From Gudongella sp049310905 (lineage in GTDB: Bacteria > Bacillota > Clostridia > Tissierellales > Tissierellaceae), in assembly GCF_049310905.1 (NCBI RefSeq), contig NZ_JBMEMN010000012.1, positions 1 through 64,000 of the forward strand: DNA of 64,000 nt, written 5' to 3'. A model generated the notes under the pieces. That model did not search any database and was not told the DNA's origin. It worked only from the letters and a program-made list of their open reading frames with translations. How positions within the stretch are numbered: position 1 is the first letter of the stretch; the number at the start of each line of letters is the position of its first letter. This document shows, in pieces, positions 1-8,325 of the stretch. A program made the translations under genes and the position numbers.

Positions 1-76
1 TCTTGGCTATGTGCTTGGCACTATCAACCCGCACTGGGGACTTTCACCCGTTAGATTGCACCCATGCCGGGCGCAC
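1..76 (-). mobile_element. 5' end of a group II intron (class C-like), cut by the window edge
   Basis: Read on the minus strand, the intron begins at 76 with GTGCGCCC, matching the group II 5' consensus GUGYG, and continues GGCATGGGTGCAATCTAA and GGGTGAAAGTCCC. This is very close to the remembered start of group IIC introns such as that of Oceanobacillus iheyensis. The ribozyme core and the reverse-transcriptase gene would lie beyond position 1, outside the window. The intron starts three bases after a strong terminator-type hairpin at 80-120, which is the known target preference of class C introns. The boundary is read from sequence; the class assignment is from family knowledge. Confidence 0.8.
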
Positions 77-79
77 TGA

Positions 80-120
80 TAAGAGCTTACCAAGGGGACA
101 TCCCCTCCAGTAAGCTCTTA
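80..120 (-). terminator. Hairpin after the aldehyde dehydrogenase gene; intron insertion target
   Basis: The 11-bp arms TAAGAGCTTAC (80-90) and GTAAGCTCTTA (110-120) are perfectly complementary, and the loop contains a second small stem GGGGA/TCCCC. It sits about 80 bases after the aldehyde dehydrogenase stop codon on the minus strand, as a terminator would. The usual T-run is missing, because the group II intron starts three bases further on. Confidence 0.65.
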
Positions 121-199
121 TAGACTGATTCTTGGACAAAAGCTTCTTTGGCTTATCGCTGTAGACATCTTCAGCTACACTATTAACCGATAATTCTCC

Positions 200-1660
200 C
201 TAGCGAGTATACTTGGTATAGGTTACCTTCCAGTTTGTGAAGAAAGTCTTGTTTGTAGAGCCTTTGGAATACTCACCTAATCCTGAGTCCTTAATGCCAC
301 CAAAAGGCATAAATGGGTCAGTAACTGTCCCGTGATTTATATGAAGCATACCGGCCTCTACTTCTCCTGAAAATCTTCCAATATAGTCAAGATTATCAGT
401 AAACAGTACTGAAGAAAGACCATATTTGGTTCTGTTGGAAATCTCAATAGCTTCATCAAAGCTTTCAACCGCGATGACAACAAGAACGGGTCCAAATATC
501 TCTTCCCTGGAGACCTTCATTTCGTTGTCAGCATTGACAATCAAGGTCGGTTCAATATAGAACCCTTTGTCATACTCACCTCCAGTGAGTCTGTTTCCAC
601 CAACCAATATTTTGGCATTTTCCTCTCTTGCACTTTCAATATACTCCATGCATTTTTTACCAGCAGCTTCATTTATCATTGGTCCGTAATAAACCGATGG
701 GTCCTTTCCATTTCCAACCACAATATCTTTCATATTCTCAACAATCGAAGAAACCAATTCCTCTTCATGTTCCCTTAGTACAACTAATCTGGAAATTGAA
801 GTGCATCGCTGGCCTGTAAGAGAAAACGCTGCATCGGTTATCTCTCGTGCTGCGTGGGGGATATCCTTATAATCTGCAACAATTGCAGGGTTTTTCCCGC
901 CCATTTCAAACTGCAGTTTAGTAAAATTATTGGAAGCCTTTCTGTTAATCTTCTTCCCTACATCAGTTGATCCAGTAAAGGTTATGCCTTTCACCAAAGG
1001 GTCTGATACAATTGAATCCCCCAAGTCATCTCCCTTTCCAATAACCATGTTCACCACTCCAGGTGGAAAACCAGCTCCGTGGAACAGCTCCATGATTATG
1101 ACTCCGGTGTGGGGTGTATCAGATGACGGTTTGAAAACTACGGTATTACCAGTAACCAAAGCTGAGATAATCTTTCTCAGAGGGGTGATAAATGGAAAGT
1201 TCCATGGACTTATTGCTGTAACCACTCCAATTGGGACCCTTTTTGCGACACTTTCTACTCCATTTCTGTCACTGGGCATTGTAATTCCCTCAAGTCTCCT
1301 ACCTTCTCCAATCATAAAGCTGCATTCCCTGATACTCTTCTCAGGTTCTGATATTGCATCTTTCAGGGTTTTTCCCTCTTCCCTGCAGATCGCCTCACCT
1401 ATCCTCTGCACATTATCCTCAAGCATATCAACAAATCTATTAAGATAGACTTCTCTGTCTTTCGGGAGCATTTTACTCCATGTGTTAAAGGCCTCAGATG
1501 CGGAATCAACTGCAGCTTTACCATCCACACCGGATGACAGTGGAAATTCTCCGATTACATCATCATAATCAGCTGGGTTTATATTTTTGAAATATTTACC
1601 TGAAGTGGGTTTTACCCATTTCCCATCGATATAGTTATTGTATTTTTGAAGTTCAGTCAT
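200..1660 (-). CDS. NAD(P)-dependent aldehyde dehydrogenase
   Basis: A 486-residue, full-length member of the aldehyde dehydrogenase superfamily, which oxidises an aldehyde to the acid with NAD(P)+. Visible motifs in order are SPWNFP (about 151-156, with the oxyanion-hole Asn154), the coenzyme-binding FTGSTDVGK (about 228-236), FEMGGKNP with general base Glu252, and GQRCTS with catalytic Cys286. The overall pattern, including the GQRCT Cys motif, resembles ketoglutarate-semialdehyde and related semialdehyde dehydrogenases, but substrate cannot be fixed from sequence. The ATG at 1660 has a strong GGGGAGGT ribosome binding site. It is transcribed alone towards the left edge, and its terminator region carries a group II intron. 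Confidence 0.9.
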   Translation of the reverse strand: MTELQKYNNYIDGKWVKPTSGKYFKNINPADYDDVIGEFPLSSGVDGKAAVDSASEAFNTWSKMLPKDREVYLNRFVDMLEDNVQRIGEAICREEGKTLKDAISEPEKSIRECSFMIGEGRRLEGITMPSDRNGVESVAKRVPIGVVTAISPWNFPFITPLRKIISALVTGNTVVFKPSSDTPHTGVIIMELFHGAGFPPGVVNMVIGKGDDLGDSIVSDPLVKGITFTGSTDVGKKINRKASNNFTKLQFEMGGKNPAIVADYKDIPHAAREITDAAFSLTGQRCTSISRLVVLREHEEELVSSIVENMKDIVVGNGKDPSVYYGPMINEAAGKKCMEYIESAREENAKILVGGNRLTGGEYDKGFYIEPTLIVNADNEMKVSREEIFGPVLVVIAVESFDEAIEISNRTKYGLSSVLFTDNLDYIGRFSGEVEAGMLHINHGTVTDPFMPFGGIKDSGLGEYSKGSTNKTFFTNWKVTYTKYTR

Positions 1661-1756
1661 AAGCTACCTCCCCTTTTCATACTAATCGATCGTTATTGTC
1701 CATGTATTGAAGATACCCAGAACAACTTACTTTTCAACTGAAATATAACATAGGAA

Positions 1757-1805
1757 TACCCACGGGGATGTACCGGGACCATTTAAAAGTGACCTAACTG
1801 GGCAC
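1757..1805. repeat. REP-like palindromic element (long form)
   Basis: Read on the minus strand this element starts GTGCCCAG and ends TCCCCGTGGG, with an insert that contains GGTCAC and GGTCCCGGTACA. The same ends, GTGCCCAG and TCCCCATGGG, flank the compact hairpin at 3061-3089. Two copies with matched ends in intergenic DNA suggest a dispersed REP-type repeat, such as those mobilised by Y1 (RAYT) transposases, but no transposase gene is in the window. Confidence 0.4.
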
Positions 1806-1949
1806 AATTTAATCCTGTCTTCAAAGCTTTACATCCAATCTCTTAATATTTGTTGAATTATCAACATAAGTGTATTATTATGTTATTGTATTATCATGTT
1901 CAAGTTATTTATTATAATTGAGACTAATTCGTTTATTGGAGGTATTGTA

Positions 1950-3056
1950 ATGAGAAGGATTGTTGTGCTATTAATAGCTTTAATATCTATTATATCGGGA
2001 TGTGCCTCTCCAAACTCAATCCCTGATTTGACCCTGGATGATCCGCGCTTTGACGGATATGACCCGGTGAAATCCATCTACTACAATCTTGATTCTGGAA
2101 TAAGATTTAGGGTGAGTCCAATGATTGAGGCCACTTATCTGGCTGTTGAAATGGCAAATAGCGGCAATGATTTCACCAATTACCAAGACAACACACCCTA
2201 TATTGAGGCTGGCAAGGAAAGGTTCAAGGATTTTCAGGACCATGAATTTGTGAAGATGCTCTCCTCGATGATGATAAGGGGCTACACCTATGATGCCATT
2301 CCCTCATCCATCTACCATTTCAACGAGAATTTCAAATTGAGGAATGACATCGAGATCAATGAGTTTACAATGAAAAGGTCCAGCGGACAGGAGAATCTCG
2401 AAAAGCTAATGATTTATCAGAAGGCATTTAGAATGGACAGTGACTTTGATTCATACTTCAGGGATAATAAAGAGCAGTACATAAAAATGATGGATAAGGG
2501 GCATTATATTGTAAATTCATACAATGTGGAGGAAGTGGTTGAGGACTTCTATGGAAAGCCAATACAAAATTCCATCATCACGGTCACTCCCCATGCCAAG
2601 AACGCCTACGGTGTTTCCATTGATCTGAAGACCGGATCCCTTGAGGTGCTTCCAACCCTTGGAGTATATGACGATGAAGAGATATTCATCAACGTCTTGG
2701 TCCATGAGATTTCCCACACCTATGTTAATCCACTTACCGCGCAGCAAGGAGAGATTTTGGAGGAAACAGAAGACTTGTATGGACCACTCAAGAATGTAAT
2801 GTCCAACCAGGCCTACACAACCTGGGAAACAACAGTCAATGAGCATATTGTAAGAGCCAACACTGCTATCATGTTAAAGAATATTCTTGGTGAAACAGCT
2901 TACAAAAATGCCCTTGCAAAGGATCGTGAACGGGGCTTTAAGTATATATACGAGATTGTTGAGGCAGTTTGCCACTACACTGAAAATAGGGACGAATTCC
3001 CAACTTTTGAAGATTATCACCCTGAGATAATGAAGGTATTTCTCAATCTCAAGTAA
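1950..3056 (+). CDS. DUF4932-like lipoprotein with HExxH metalloprotease motif
   Basis: A predicted surface lipoprotein of 368 residues. The start is the ATG at 1950, which follows GGAGGT by seven bases and begins a typical lipoprotein signal: two Arg, a hydrophobic stretch, and the lipobox ISGC with Cys18. An in-frame upstream ATG at 1896 lacks a ribosome site and would spoil the signal peptide. The motif HEISH (about 252-256) with a downstream Glu-rich segment suggests a zinc-metallopeptidase fold, as in DUF4932 proteins. The substrate is unknown. A perfect inverted repeat TGTTGA-N4-TCAACA at 1851-1866 lies in its upstream region. The gene is monocistronic, ending at a hairpin. Confidence 0.75.
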   Translation: MRRIVVLLIALISIISGCASPNSIPDLTLDDPRFDGYDPVKSIYYNLDSGIRFRVSPMIEATYLAVEMANSGNDFTNYQDNTPYIEAGKERFKDFQDHEFVKMLSSMMIRGYTYDAIPSSIYHFNENFKLRNDIEINEFTMKRSSGQENLEKLMIYQKAFRMDSDFDSYFRDNKEQYIKMMDKGHYIVNSYNVEEVVEDFYGKPIQNSIITVTPHAKNAYGVSIDLKTGSLEVLPTLGVYDDEEIFINVLVHEISHTYVNPLTAQQGEILEETEDLYGPLKNVMSNQAYTTWETTVNEHIVRANTAIMLKNILGETAYKNALAKDRERGFKYIYEIVEAVCHYTENRDEFPTFEDYHPEIMKVFLNLK

Positions 3057-3060
3057 CAAA

Positions 3061-3089
3061 GCGCCCATGGGGACGTTCCCCCTGGGCAC
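3061..3089. terminator. Strong hairpin between convergent genes, REP-like
   Basis: Arms GCCCATGGGGA (3063-3073) and TCCCCCTGGGC (3077-3087) pair with one mismatch around the loop CGT. The hairpin follows the lipoprotein stop by four bases and could end transcription from both sides, although T-runs are weak. Its ends match the element at 1757-1805. Confidence 0.6.
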
Positions 3090-3124
3090 TTCTTTCATAT
3101 CTATCCTCCTCAATAAGTAAAGCT

Positions 3125-4087
3125 TTACTCGATTTCAGAAAGAAAAGCTTTTATCTCTCTGGCTATTAAATCAGACTTATCATGATGAACATAGTGTTCT
3201 GTATCAAGAATCATATGTTTTTTTGTGTCTATATTTGAAAGATACCCAAGCAATGCATCCTTCCATCCATTAACTCTTTTATCCTGCTGTTGGGAAATAA
3301 AGAAGTACATTGGAATACTTTTTGGAGTTGATCCTTGCTCAACGGTTTTCCCATTTTCTTTAAGGTATTCCACTTCCCTAAGCATATCCTCTGTTAAGGT
3401 GCTTTTATAAAACAAGGCCTTGTATCTATGCTTATCCTCTTCTGACAGATCATTTGAATCCATCAGAGGCAGATTTCTACTGGTTTCGGATTCCGGCATA
3501 AACCTTGTTAGACCAATTCTGGCAATATAATACAAGAGCCTCAGCTGCATATTTTTTGGTTCAGGAAGCAATTCTACAGTTTCAGGTATGCTGGGATCCA
3601 GCCCTACTATCGCCTTAACTTCATCCGGGTATTTCTGAGCCCAATATATTGCTTCCAGACCTGACATGGAATGAGGTGCAAGAACATATGGTCCTTTTTC
3701 TCCCGCAAAGTCGAGTGATTTTCTTGTCTCTTCCAGAATGGTATCAATATCCCTTGGACTATTTGATACATCACTCCAGCCATATCCTGATTTTTCGACT
3801 ACTACAATCCTGTACTGGTCCATAAGCCTGCTCCATAGTGGCTTGAAGTCCAATGTGGGACTACTGGTACCGTGCCCCGCCATAAAGACAAGTGTAGTTT
3901 CACCTTCACCAGTAGCATAGACATGTATTTTATTATCATCCACTTCAATTATACTGCCTGGTGGCAAAAATTCTCTGGCTTCTTTTTGCAACTTATTCTT
4001 GTGGTTGATTCTGGAAGCAAACAACAGTATAACTACTATTGCTAAAATACTAGCCAAAATAATTCCAAATACCATTAAGGGTTTCAT
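3125..4087 (-). CDS. Membrane-anchored alpha/beta hydrolase
   Basis: A 320-residue alpha/beta-hydrolase with one N-terminal membrane segment (about residues 5-25), so probably anchored with the catalytic domain outside. The oxyanion region is FMAGHGTSSP, the nucleophile elbow is PHSMSG, and a C-terminal His lies in TEHYVHHD. The start at 4087 is preceded by GGGAGGTGAAT; an in-frame longer start at 4132 has no ribosome site. It is the last gene of a three-gene unit with a second hydrolase and a TetR regulator. Substrate is unknown; esterase or lipase-like activity is the family expectation. Confidence 0.8.
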   Translation of the reverse strand: MKPLMVFGIILASILAIVVILLFASRINHKNKLQKEAREFLPPGSIIEVDDNKIHVYATGEGETTLVFMAGHGTSSPTLDFKPLWSRLMDQYRIVVVEKSGYGWSDVSNSPRDIDTILEETRKSLDFAGEKGPYVLAPHSMSGLEAIYWAQKYPDEVKAIVGLDPSIPETVELLPEPKNMQLRLLYYIARIGLTRFMPESETSRNLPLMDSNDLSEEDKHRYKALFYKSTLTEDMLREVEYLKENGKTVEQGSTPKSIPMYFFISQQQDKRVNGWKDALLGYLSNIDTKKHMILDTEHYVHHDKSDLIAREIKAFLSEIE

Positions 4088-4135
4088 ATTCACCTCCCAC
4101 ATTTCTTCTTGATGGAGTTTCCTGAATCTCACATT

Positions 4136-5011
4136 CTAGAGCATACTCAACAGACCTTCGTAAAACTTGTGAGCGTTCAAAATAGCACCTTTATGTCTTT
4201 CATTTTCAATGATTGTTGATTTGATATTTGGAAATCTATCTTTATAACTTTCCAAATTTGTCTCCCATATCTCATCATTGCCACCTATTACCTGGCATAT
4301 TGGAATATTCAACTCAATTTCAGAACTTACTCCGTTGTTATTCTTATCCAGTGTAGAGGCATTTTGAAGCAGCAGGCTTTCCAACATTTTCTTATCAGTG
4401 TGCTTTATCTCTTCTGTGAAGAATTTCATTAACTCCTTTTCTGTTTTCAAATCATAAACATTCTCGAACTCTGAATACTTCCAGTCATATTTACCAAGAT
4501 TTCTCCTATAATACCTTTTTACTATTGGTGTAAGTAAATCATGCTTGTAAAGAAATCCCCTAAAGCCATCTACATCCCTCAAGCCTAGTGAGGATGCCAT
4601 CAAGATCACTTCATCAATCCTGGAATCCATGGCTGCCAATTCTATGGCTATTGGTCCTCCATAAGATAATCCTATTGCTGTAATGGGACCATTCACCTCG
4701 AGTTTGTCCAAGAGAGCCTTCATGTCCTTTGCATGATCCTTTATAGTCAATTTTTCTTTTAAAGGACTGCTTAGACCCTCTCCCCGCCTGTCAGGCAATA
4801 TTACCTTAGAAAACAATTCATGTTCAATCATCCACTTCGTCGGCCTCAATAACAAGGTGTGATTCCCACCAGATCCTCCACCATGGATATATATCGCTGT
4901 CTTGCCTTTCTTATCAACACTAACTATTCTAGTATAGAGACTATTCCCTGATCCAATTTCGTAATGATCCAAAGACTCATCAAAATATATGCTTTTCTCT
5001 AAATTTAACAT
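4136..5011 (-). CDS. Alpha/beta hydrolase (cytosolic)
   Basis: A 291-residue alpha/beta-fold hydrolase without a signal. It shows the HGGGSGG oxyanion-hole loop, the nucleophile elbow GLSYGG, an acidic residue in GGNDEIW and a terminal His in ERHKGA. The chosen ATG at 5011 follows AGGAGGAAGAG; an upstream ATG at 5047 has poorer context. It lies between tetR (84 bases upstream) and another hydrolase (48 bases downstream), so the three are probably one transcript controlled by the TetR protein. The specific ester or amide substrate cannot be named. Confidence 0.8.
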   Translation of the reverse strand: MLNLEKSIYFDESLDHYEIGSGNSLYTRIVSVDKKGKTAIYIHGGGSGGNHTLLLRPTKWMIEHELFSKVILPDRRGEGLSSPLKEKLTIKDHAKDMKALLDKLEVNGPITAIGLSYGGPIAIELAAMDSRIDEVILMASSLGLRDVDGFRGFLYKHDLLTPIVKRYYRRNLGKYDWKYSEFENVYDLKTEKELMKFFTEEIKHTDKKMLESLLLQNASTLDKNNNGVSSEIELNIPICQVIGGNDEIWETNLESYKDRFPNIKSTIIENERHKGAILNAHKFYEGLLSML

Positions 5012-5095
5012 TTCTCTTCCTCCTATTATATTGCAGTTATTAATCATTATTTAGAACTTCTTTAGACCCATCAGGTATTATTTGTTACACTTGAC

Positions 5096-5701
5096 TCACT
5101 TTCTGAGCCCATTTTCAAGAAAAGCAATGTAATACTCTAGATATTCATAAATCTTCTCTTGATTCACCACATTAATCTCAACACCTAGATTTATTATAAA
5201 ATCTATATAGTAAGTAAGCATGAAACTGAGTAATCCGGATACCACATCATAAGGAATATCTTCACGGATCACTCCATCTTCTATATTCTTCGCTATCAAC
5301 TTCTCAAAATAATCTCCAGAGATATTTCCAACTACAGACCGTATTTTCCCTTTTATCTCCTGGTTTGTTTCAGTAGCAATCCTTATACTTAAAGTAGCAT
5401 ATTCGGGAAATTCCAATGCAAAGTCCATTGCTGTTTTTATCTGTTTATGAAGAATTTCAAATATCGTGTAGCTAACTGATGCTTTGTCCTGGAATAGAGT
5501 TTTTGAATTTAAAAAATCTATCTTCTTTTCCGTAGCTTTTCTTGCTAATTCAAGATACAACTCCTCCTTGCTGTTAAAATAGTGATAAAATGTCCCTTTA
5601 CTGGTTTTTGAGCTGCTAATGATTGAATCTATTTTGGCATTATTATAATCGTTTTCTCCAAATTCAATTATAGCAGCATTGATAATATCGTCTCTTTTCA
5701 T
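5096..5701 (-). CDS. TetR/AcrR family transcriptional regulator
   Basis: A 201-residue TetR-family repressor. The N-terminal helix-turn-helix is visible as IDSIISSSKTSKGTFYHYF (about 24-42), followed by a helical ligand domain. It is the first gene of an operon with two alpha/beta hydrolases. Directly upstream lie a near-consensus promoter and two overlapping palindromes covering the -10 and start region, so the protein very probably represses its own operon. The inducer may be a substrate of the hydrolases (inference). RBS is AAGGAG before the ATG. Confidence 0.9.
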   Translation of the reverse strand: MKRDDIINAAIIEFGENDYNNAKIDSIISSSKTSKGTFYHYFNSKEELYLELARKATEKKIDFLNSKTLFQDKASVSYTIFEILHKQIKTAMDFALEFPEYATLSIRIATETNQEIKGKIRSVVGNISGDYFEKLIAKNIEDGVIREDIPYDVVSGLLSFMLTYYIDFIINLGVEINVVNQEKIYEYLEYYIAFLENGLRK

Positions 5702-5748
5702 AATTAAACTCCTTATCGTCTGGCAGTTCCTATCCCTTATTGATTCAA

Positions 5749-5807
5749 CTAGACTCGTCAGTCTAGACTTATGAGTCTAGTATAATTCTATTTATCGCTA
5801 CTGTCAA
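5749..5807 (-). promoter_or_regulatory. Promoter and twin TetR operators of the hydrolase operon
   Basis: On the minus strand, -35 TTGACA (5807-5802) and -10 TATACT (5784-5779) are separated by exactly 17 bases. Two palindromes of the form CTAGACT-N4-AGTCTAG occupy 5763-5780 and 5749-5766, sharing CTAG and offset by 14 bases. They overlap the -10 and the start point, the usual place for TetR-type repression. Confidence 0.85.
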
Positions 5808-5833
5808 TACTACAAACTCGATTTATTCAAAGA

Positions 5834-5862
5834 AACCTACCATAGGATGCCCATGGTAGGTT
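5834..5862. terminator. Intrinsic terminator after the P-loop gene
   Basis: Arms AACCTACCAT (5834-5843) and ATGGTAGGTT (5853-5862) form a perfect 10-bp stem. It sits at the end of the minus-strand P-loop gene and is followed by T-rich sequence on both strands. Confidence 0.8.
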
Positions 5863-5863
5863 T

Positions 5864-6829
5864 TTATACTCTTATCAATCTCTTCCCGTCAAATGCTTCT
5901 CTTGAACCACTTAGGTGAATACTCTCCACTGATCCATCCTTGTTTTCTATGAACTCAATATTAATTGGAAATGATTCGAGGTAGAAAAGATTCTTCCTTG
6001 TAGCATCTGGTAGGACCCTAATATCTGGCCAGATCAGATCACATACCAAATTTTCATCAAGTAGCTTAACTGAACAACTCAAATCCCCTTCCTTTTCTTT
6101 GTATGTTCCGCAAAGAATTCTTTTCTCATCAATATTTACATCTACTGTCTCGGAAATTAAGTTCAGGCTCAAGAATTTCATCATTTGTTGATGATATGTA
6201 GTCCAATTTCCTTCTGAGTTATCAATGCATAATTTCTTAAATCCATAACCCTCAAAAATTTTATCAGTGAAGTTCTGATATTCAGCCCAGAGTTTTATAA
6301 CTCCTGTTTCTCCTATAATACCGCTGGATTTAACAAAAGGTGTCTGAATATCAGAGTCAACAAACCAATTTTTCCAGTCTTCACCCCTGCGCTTCCAGAC
6401 TTTTCTTATTGAATGCTCCACATCCATTTGTTTAAAATAAAGTAGGGCTGGATTGAGAGGCTCAATTATATCCTCAATCTCCTTAACAAATGTTGATATT
6501 CTAGTCTCATCAAGATTATTCTGGAACAAAATCCTGACAGTATCCTGAAGCAGATGGCTCTCGATAATATGTACATGGTCTGATATTTCAGCATCCTTTG
6601 AAAACTTTCTCCACAGTTTTGGGATGGTCTTTAAGAACTTATCCCTCTCTTGATTAGATGAAAAAACCTCCACATCCTCTTCATATGCCAAAGGGTGGCT
6701 GTCCTCTGTCTCATGATACCATTTTGCCTTGATTCCGTTTAACCTCAACTGTCCTGCAAGAAACTGGGCAGTTGTAGATTTTCCAGAGCCTGTTATTCCG
6801 TCGATTAAAATCAGTTTTGTTTTTATCAT
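5864..6829 (-). CDS. P-loop NTPase, thymidylate-kinase-like, unknown function
   Basis: A 321-residue protein that opens with a clear Walker A motif, DGITGSGKSTTAQ (about 10-22), close to the N-terminus as in nucleoside or nucleotide kinases. The middle part has the charged VWKRRGEDW segment, possibly a lid region. The last 90 residues look beta-rich and are not part of a normal dTMP kinase, which is about 210 residues long. The ligand and the role of the tail are unknown. It starts at an ATG preceded by AGAGGTGAT and is probably monocistronic. Confidence 0.65.
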   Translation of the reverse strand: MIKTKLILIDGITGSGKSTTAQFLAGQLRLNGIKAKWYHETEDSHPLAYEEDVEVFSSNQERDKFLKTIPKLWRKFSKDAEISDHVHIIESHLLQDTVRILFQNNLDETRISTFVKEIEDIIEPLNPALLYFKQMDVEHSIRKVWKRRGEDWKNWFVDSDIQTPFVKSSGIIGETGVIKLWAEYQNFTDKIFEGYGFKKLCIDNSEGNWTTYHQQMMKFLSLNLISETVDVNIDEKRILCGTYKEKEGDLSCSVKLLDENLVCDLIWPDIRVLPDATRKNLFYLESFPINIEFIENKDGSVESIHLSGSREAFDGKRLIRV

Positions 6830-6985
6830 GGATTTATCACCTCTTCTGAGTGATTATGGTTCATCTACACTATTTCTTACAATATATAGTATACCAGATA
6901 ATCCAAGCAGCTTATGTCTAATTTGTCTTTACAGTTGATCTTACAAGATTTTATTGAATTAGACTTTACTTTCTCACAAAATCTA

Positions 6986-7024
6986 ACCAAAGGAGTCTGA
7001 ACCCCTGGGTATCCTCATGGGTAT
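6986..7024. repeat. Possible REP-like short palindromic sequence
   Basis: The sequence has CCAAAGGAGTCTGA followed by CCCCTGGGTATCCTCATGGG. The second half read on the minus strand, CCCATGAGGATACCCAGGGG, resembles the hairpin at 3061-3089 in layout. It lies between the DUF2200 gene and the P-loop gene and might act as a weak terminator. The evidence is resemblance only. Confidence 0.25.
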
Positions 7025-7032
7025 GAATGAAT

Positions 7033-7383
7033 CTACTTTCTTAAGATCTTCTCCATCTTCTTACCTTTTGCAAGCTCATCTACCAACTTGTCCAGATACC
7101 TTATTTCCTGCATAAGTGGATCTTCAATATCTTCCACCCTTACACCACAGACAACTCCACTTATTAAATGCCTTGAAGGGTTCAGGCTTGTTGCCTCCAA
7201 AAAAAATGTTTCAAAATCAGCTTTATTTCTCAATTGCTTTTCAAACTCTTCCTGGCTGTATCCAGTCAACCAAAGGATGATTTGATCTACCTCTTCCTTT
7301 GTGCGTCCCTTTCTTTCTGCCTTTGCCACATACATTGGATATACTTTTGCAAAACTCATTTTATAAATCTTTTGCTCTGCCAT
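7033..7383 (-). CDS. DUF2200 family protein
   Basis: A small cytosolic protein of 116 residues. The pattern MSFAKVYPMYVAKAERKGR, then the segment with ILWLTGY, and CGVRVEDIEDPLMQEIRYLDKLVDELAKG, is typical of DUF2200 (PF09966-like) proteins, whose function is not known. The ATG at 7383 follows AAAGGAG. It is flanked by its own upstream and downstream intergenic regions and so is probably transcribed alone. Confidence 0.75.
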   Translation of the reverse strand: MAEQKIYKMSFAKVYPMYVAKAERKGRTKEEVDQIILWLTGYSQEEFEKQLRNKADFETFFLEATSLNPSRHLISGVVCGVRVEDIEDPLMQEIRYLDKLVDELAKGKKMEKILRK

Positions 7384-7436
7384 AATTTCTCCTTTCTGTT
7401 CCTTTATTTGATTATAAAGTAAACAAAAAAACTAAA

Positions 7437-7472
7437 AACCCATAAATATCTGTAAACCGTTCTCTATGGGTT
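7437..7472 (-). terminator. Intrinsic terminator after the Nif3-like gene
   Basis: Arms AACCCATA (7437-7444) and TATGGGTT (7465-7472) pair perfectly. On the minus strand the hairpin is followed by TTTTAGTTTTTTTG, a good T-run, about 35 bases past the Nif3-like stop codon. Confidence 0.8.
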
Positions 7473-7508
7473 GTCTTCTCGTCTCGTATATACTGTCCTT
7501 TAAACACT

Positions 7509-8264
7509 TTATTCCACGTGTTCTTCGGAAATCCTAATAATCTCAAGCTTAGGATATCTCTCACTTATCAATTCAGCCAGACTTTCCAATCCAAAAATTT
7601 CCGTGAATGTATGACTGCCTATTATTAGATTTATCCCGCGAAACATAGCATATTGAACCGTATATAGTATCTTTTCGCCGGTTAAATAAACATCACAGTC
7701 CAAGTTGACAGCTTCCTCTATGTTTGTAGTGGAAAACCCAGCACCTGTTACCACTCCAATTCTTTTCACCAATCTGTCATTGTTTTTCCAGACCTTCACT
7801 GGCTCTTCCAGCAGAATCTCAAGCTTTATTGCAAGTTCCTTAAACTCTATTGGTATATCCAGTTCCCCAACTCTCCCACAGTACATCCCATCATCATTTG
7901 CGAACTTTTCAACCACTCTAAATCCGAGTTTCCCGAGTATTGTAGTATTGTTGCCAAAAACGGCATCATCCAAGGGCAAATGGATAAAGAAGTGTGTAAT
8001 GTCATTTTTTCTCAAAATATCAAGTGCCTCTTCCTTCATTCCAGTCATCCATTCCCAGGCATCGTGATGTGTTATCAATAGATCAACCTTTTGCCTAGCC
8101 GCTTCTCCTGCAGTCTCGATTGTTAGGTTTGTGCAGTACCCGACTCTCTTTATTTCATCTGATCCCATGGTAGTGAATCCATACTCATCCTTGTCCTTAA
8201 CAAATTGCAGCTTTTCTTCTGTAAATGCATCAATAGTTAGCTTCTCAAAATCCTTAATTAGCAT
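7509..8264 (-). CDS. Nif3-like dinuclear metal centre protein
   Basis: A 251-residue member of the NIF3/YqfO/YbgI family, which forms ring-shaped oligomers with a two-metal site. The metal ligands are visible as the double His in LLITHHDAW and as His and Glu in GSHTFTEIFG near the C-terminus. GTP cyclohydrolase annotation of this family is not secure. The start at 8264 follows GAGGAGGCAGG; the open frame continues to 8336 without a ribosome site and would overlap the preceding gene. It lies 61 bases downstream of the serine hydrolase gene and may be cotranscribed with it. Confidence 0.8.
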   Translation of the reverse strand: MLIKDFEKLTIDAFTEEKLQFVKDKDEYGFTTMGSDEIKRVGYCTNLTIETAGEAARQKVDLLITHHDAWEWMTGMKEEALDILRKNDITHFFIHLPLDDAVFGNNTTILGKLGFRVVEKFANDDGMYCGRVGELDIPIEFKELAIKLEILLEEPVKVWKNNDRLVKRIGVVTGAGFSTTNIEEAVNLDCDVYLTGEKILYTVQYAMFRGINLIIGSHTFTEIFGLESLAELISERYPKLEIIRISEEHVE

Positions 8265-8325
8265 AACCTGCCTCCTCGTATCAGCAAAATTTTTTGTCTC
8301 ATTAAAAGTATAACTCCCTGATTGA

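Noticed and set aside
930..1448. Long plus-strand frame opposite the aldehyde dehydrogenase gene
   Set aside because: It is antisense to a complete enzyme with all catalytic motifs and has no own ribosome site or recognisable domain.
7511..7526. CCACGTG core near the end of the Nif3-like gene as a fourth parS site
   Set aside because: Only one half resembles parS; the other half reads GTTCTT instead of AAACA, and it is coding sequence.
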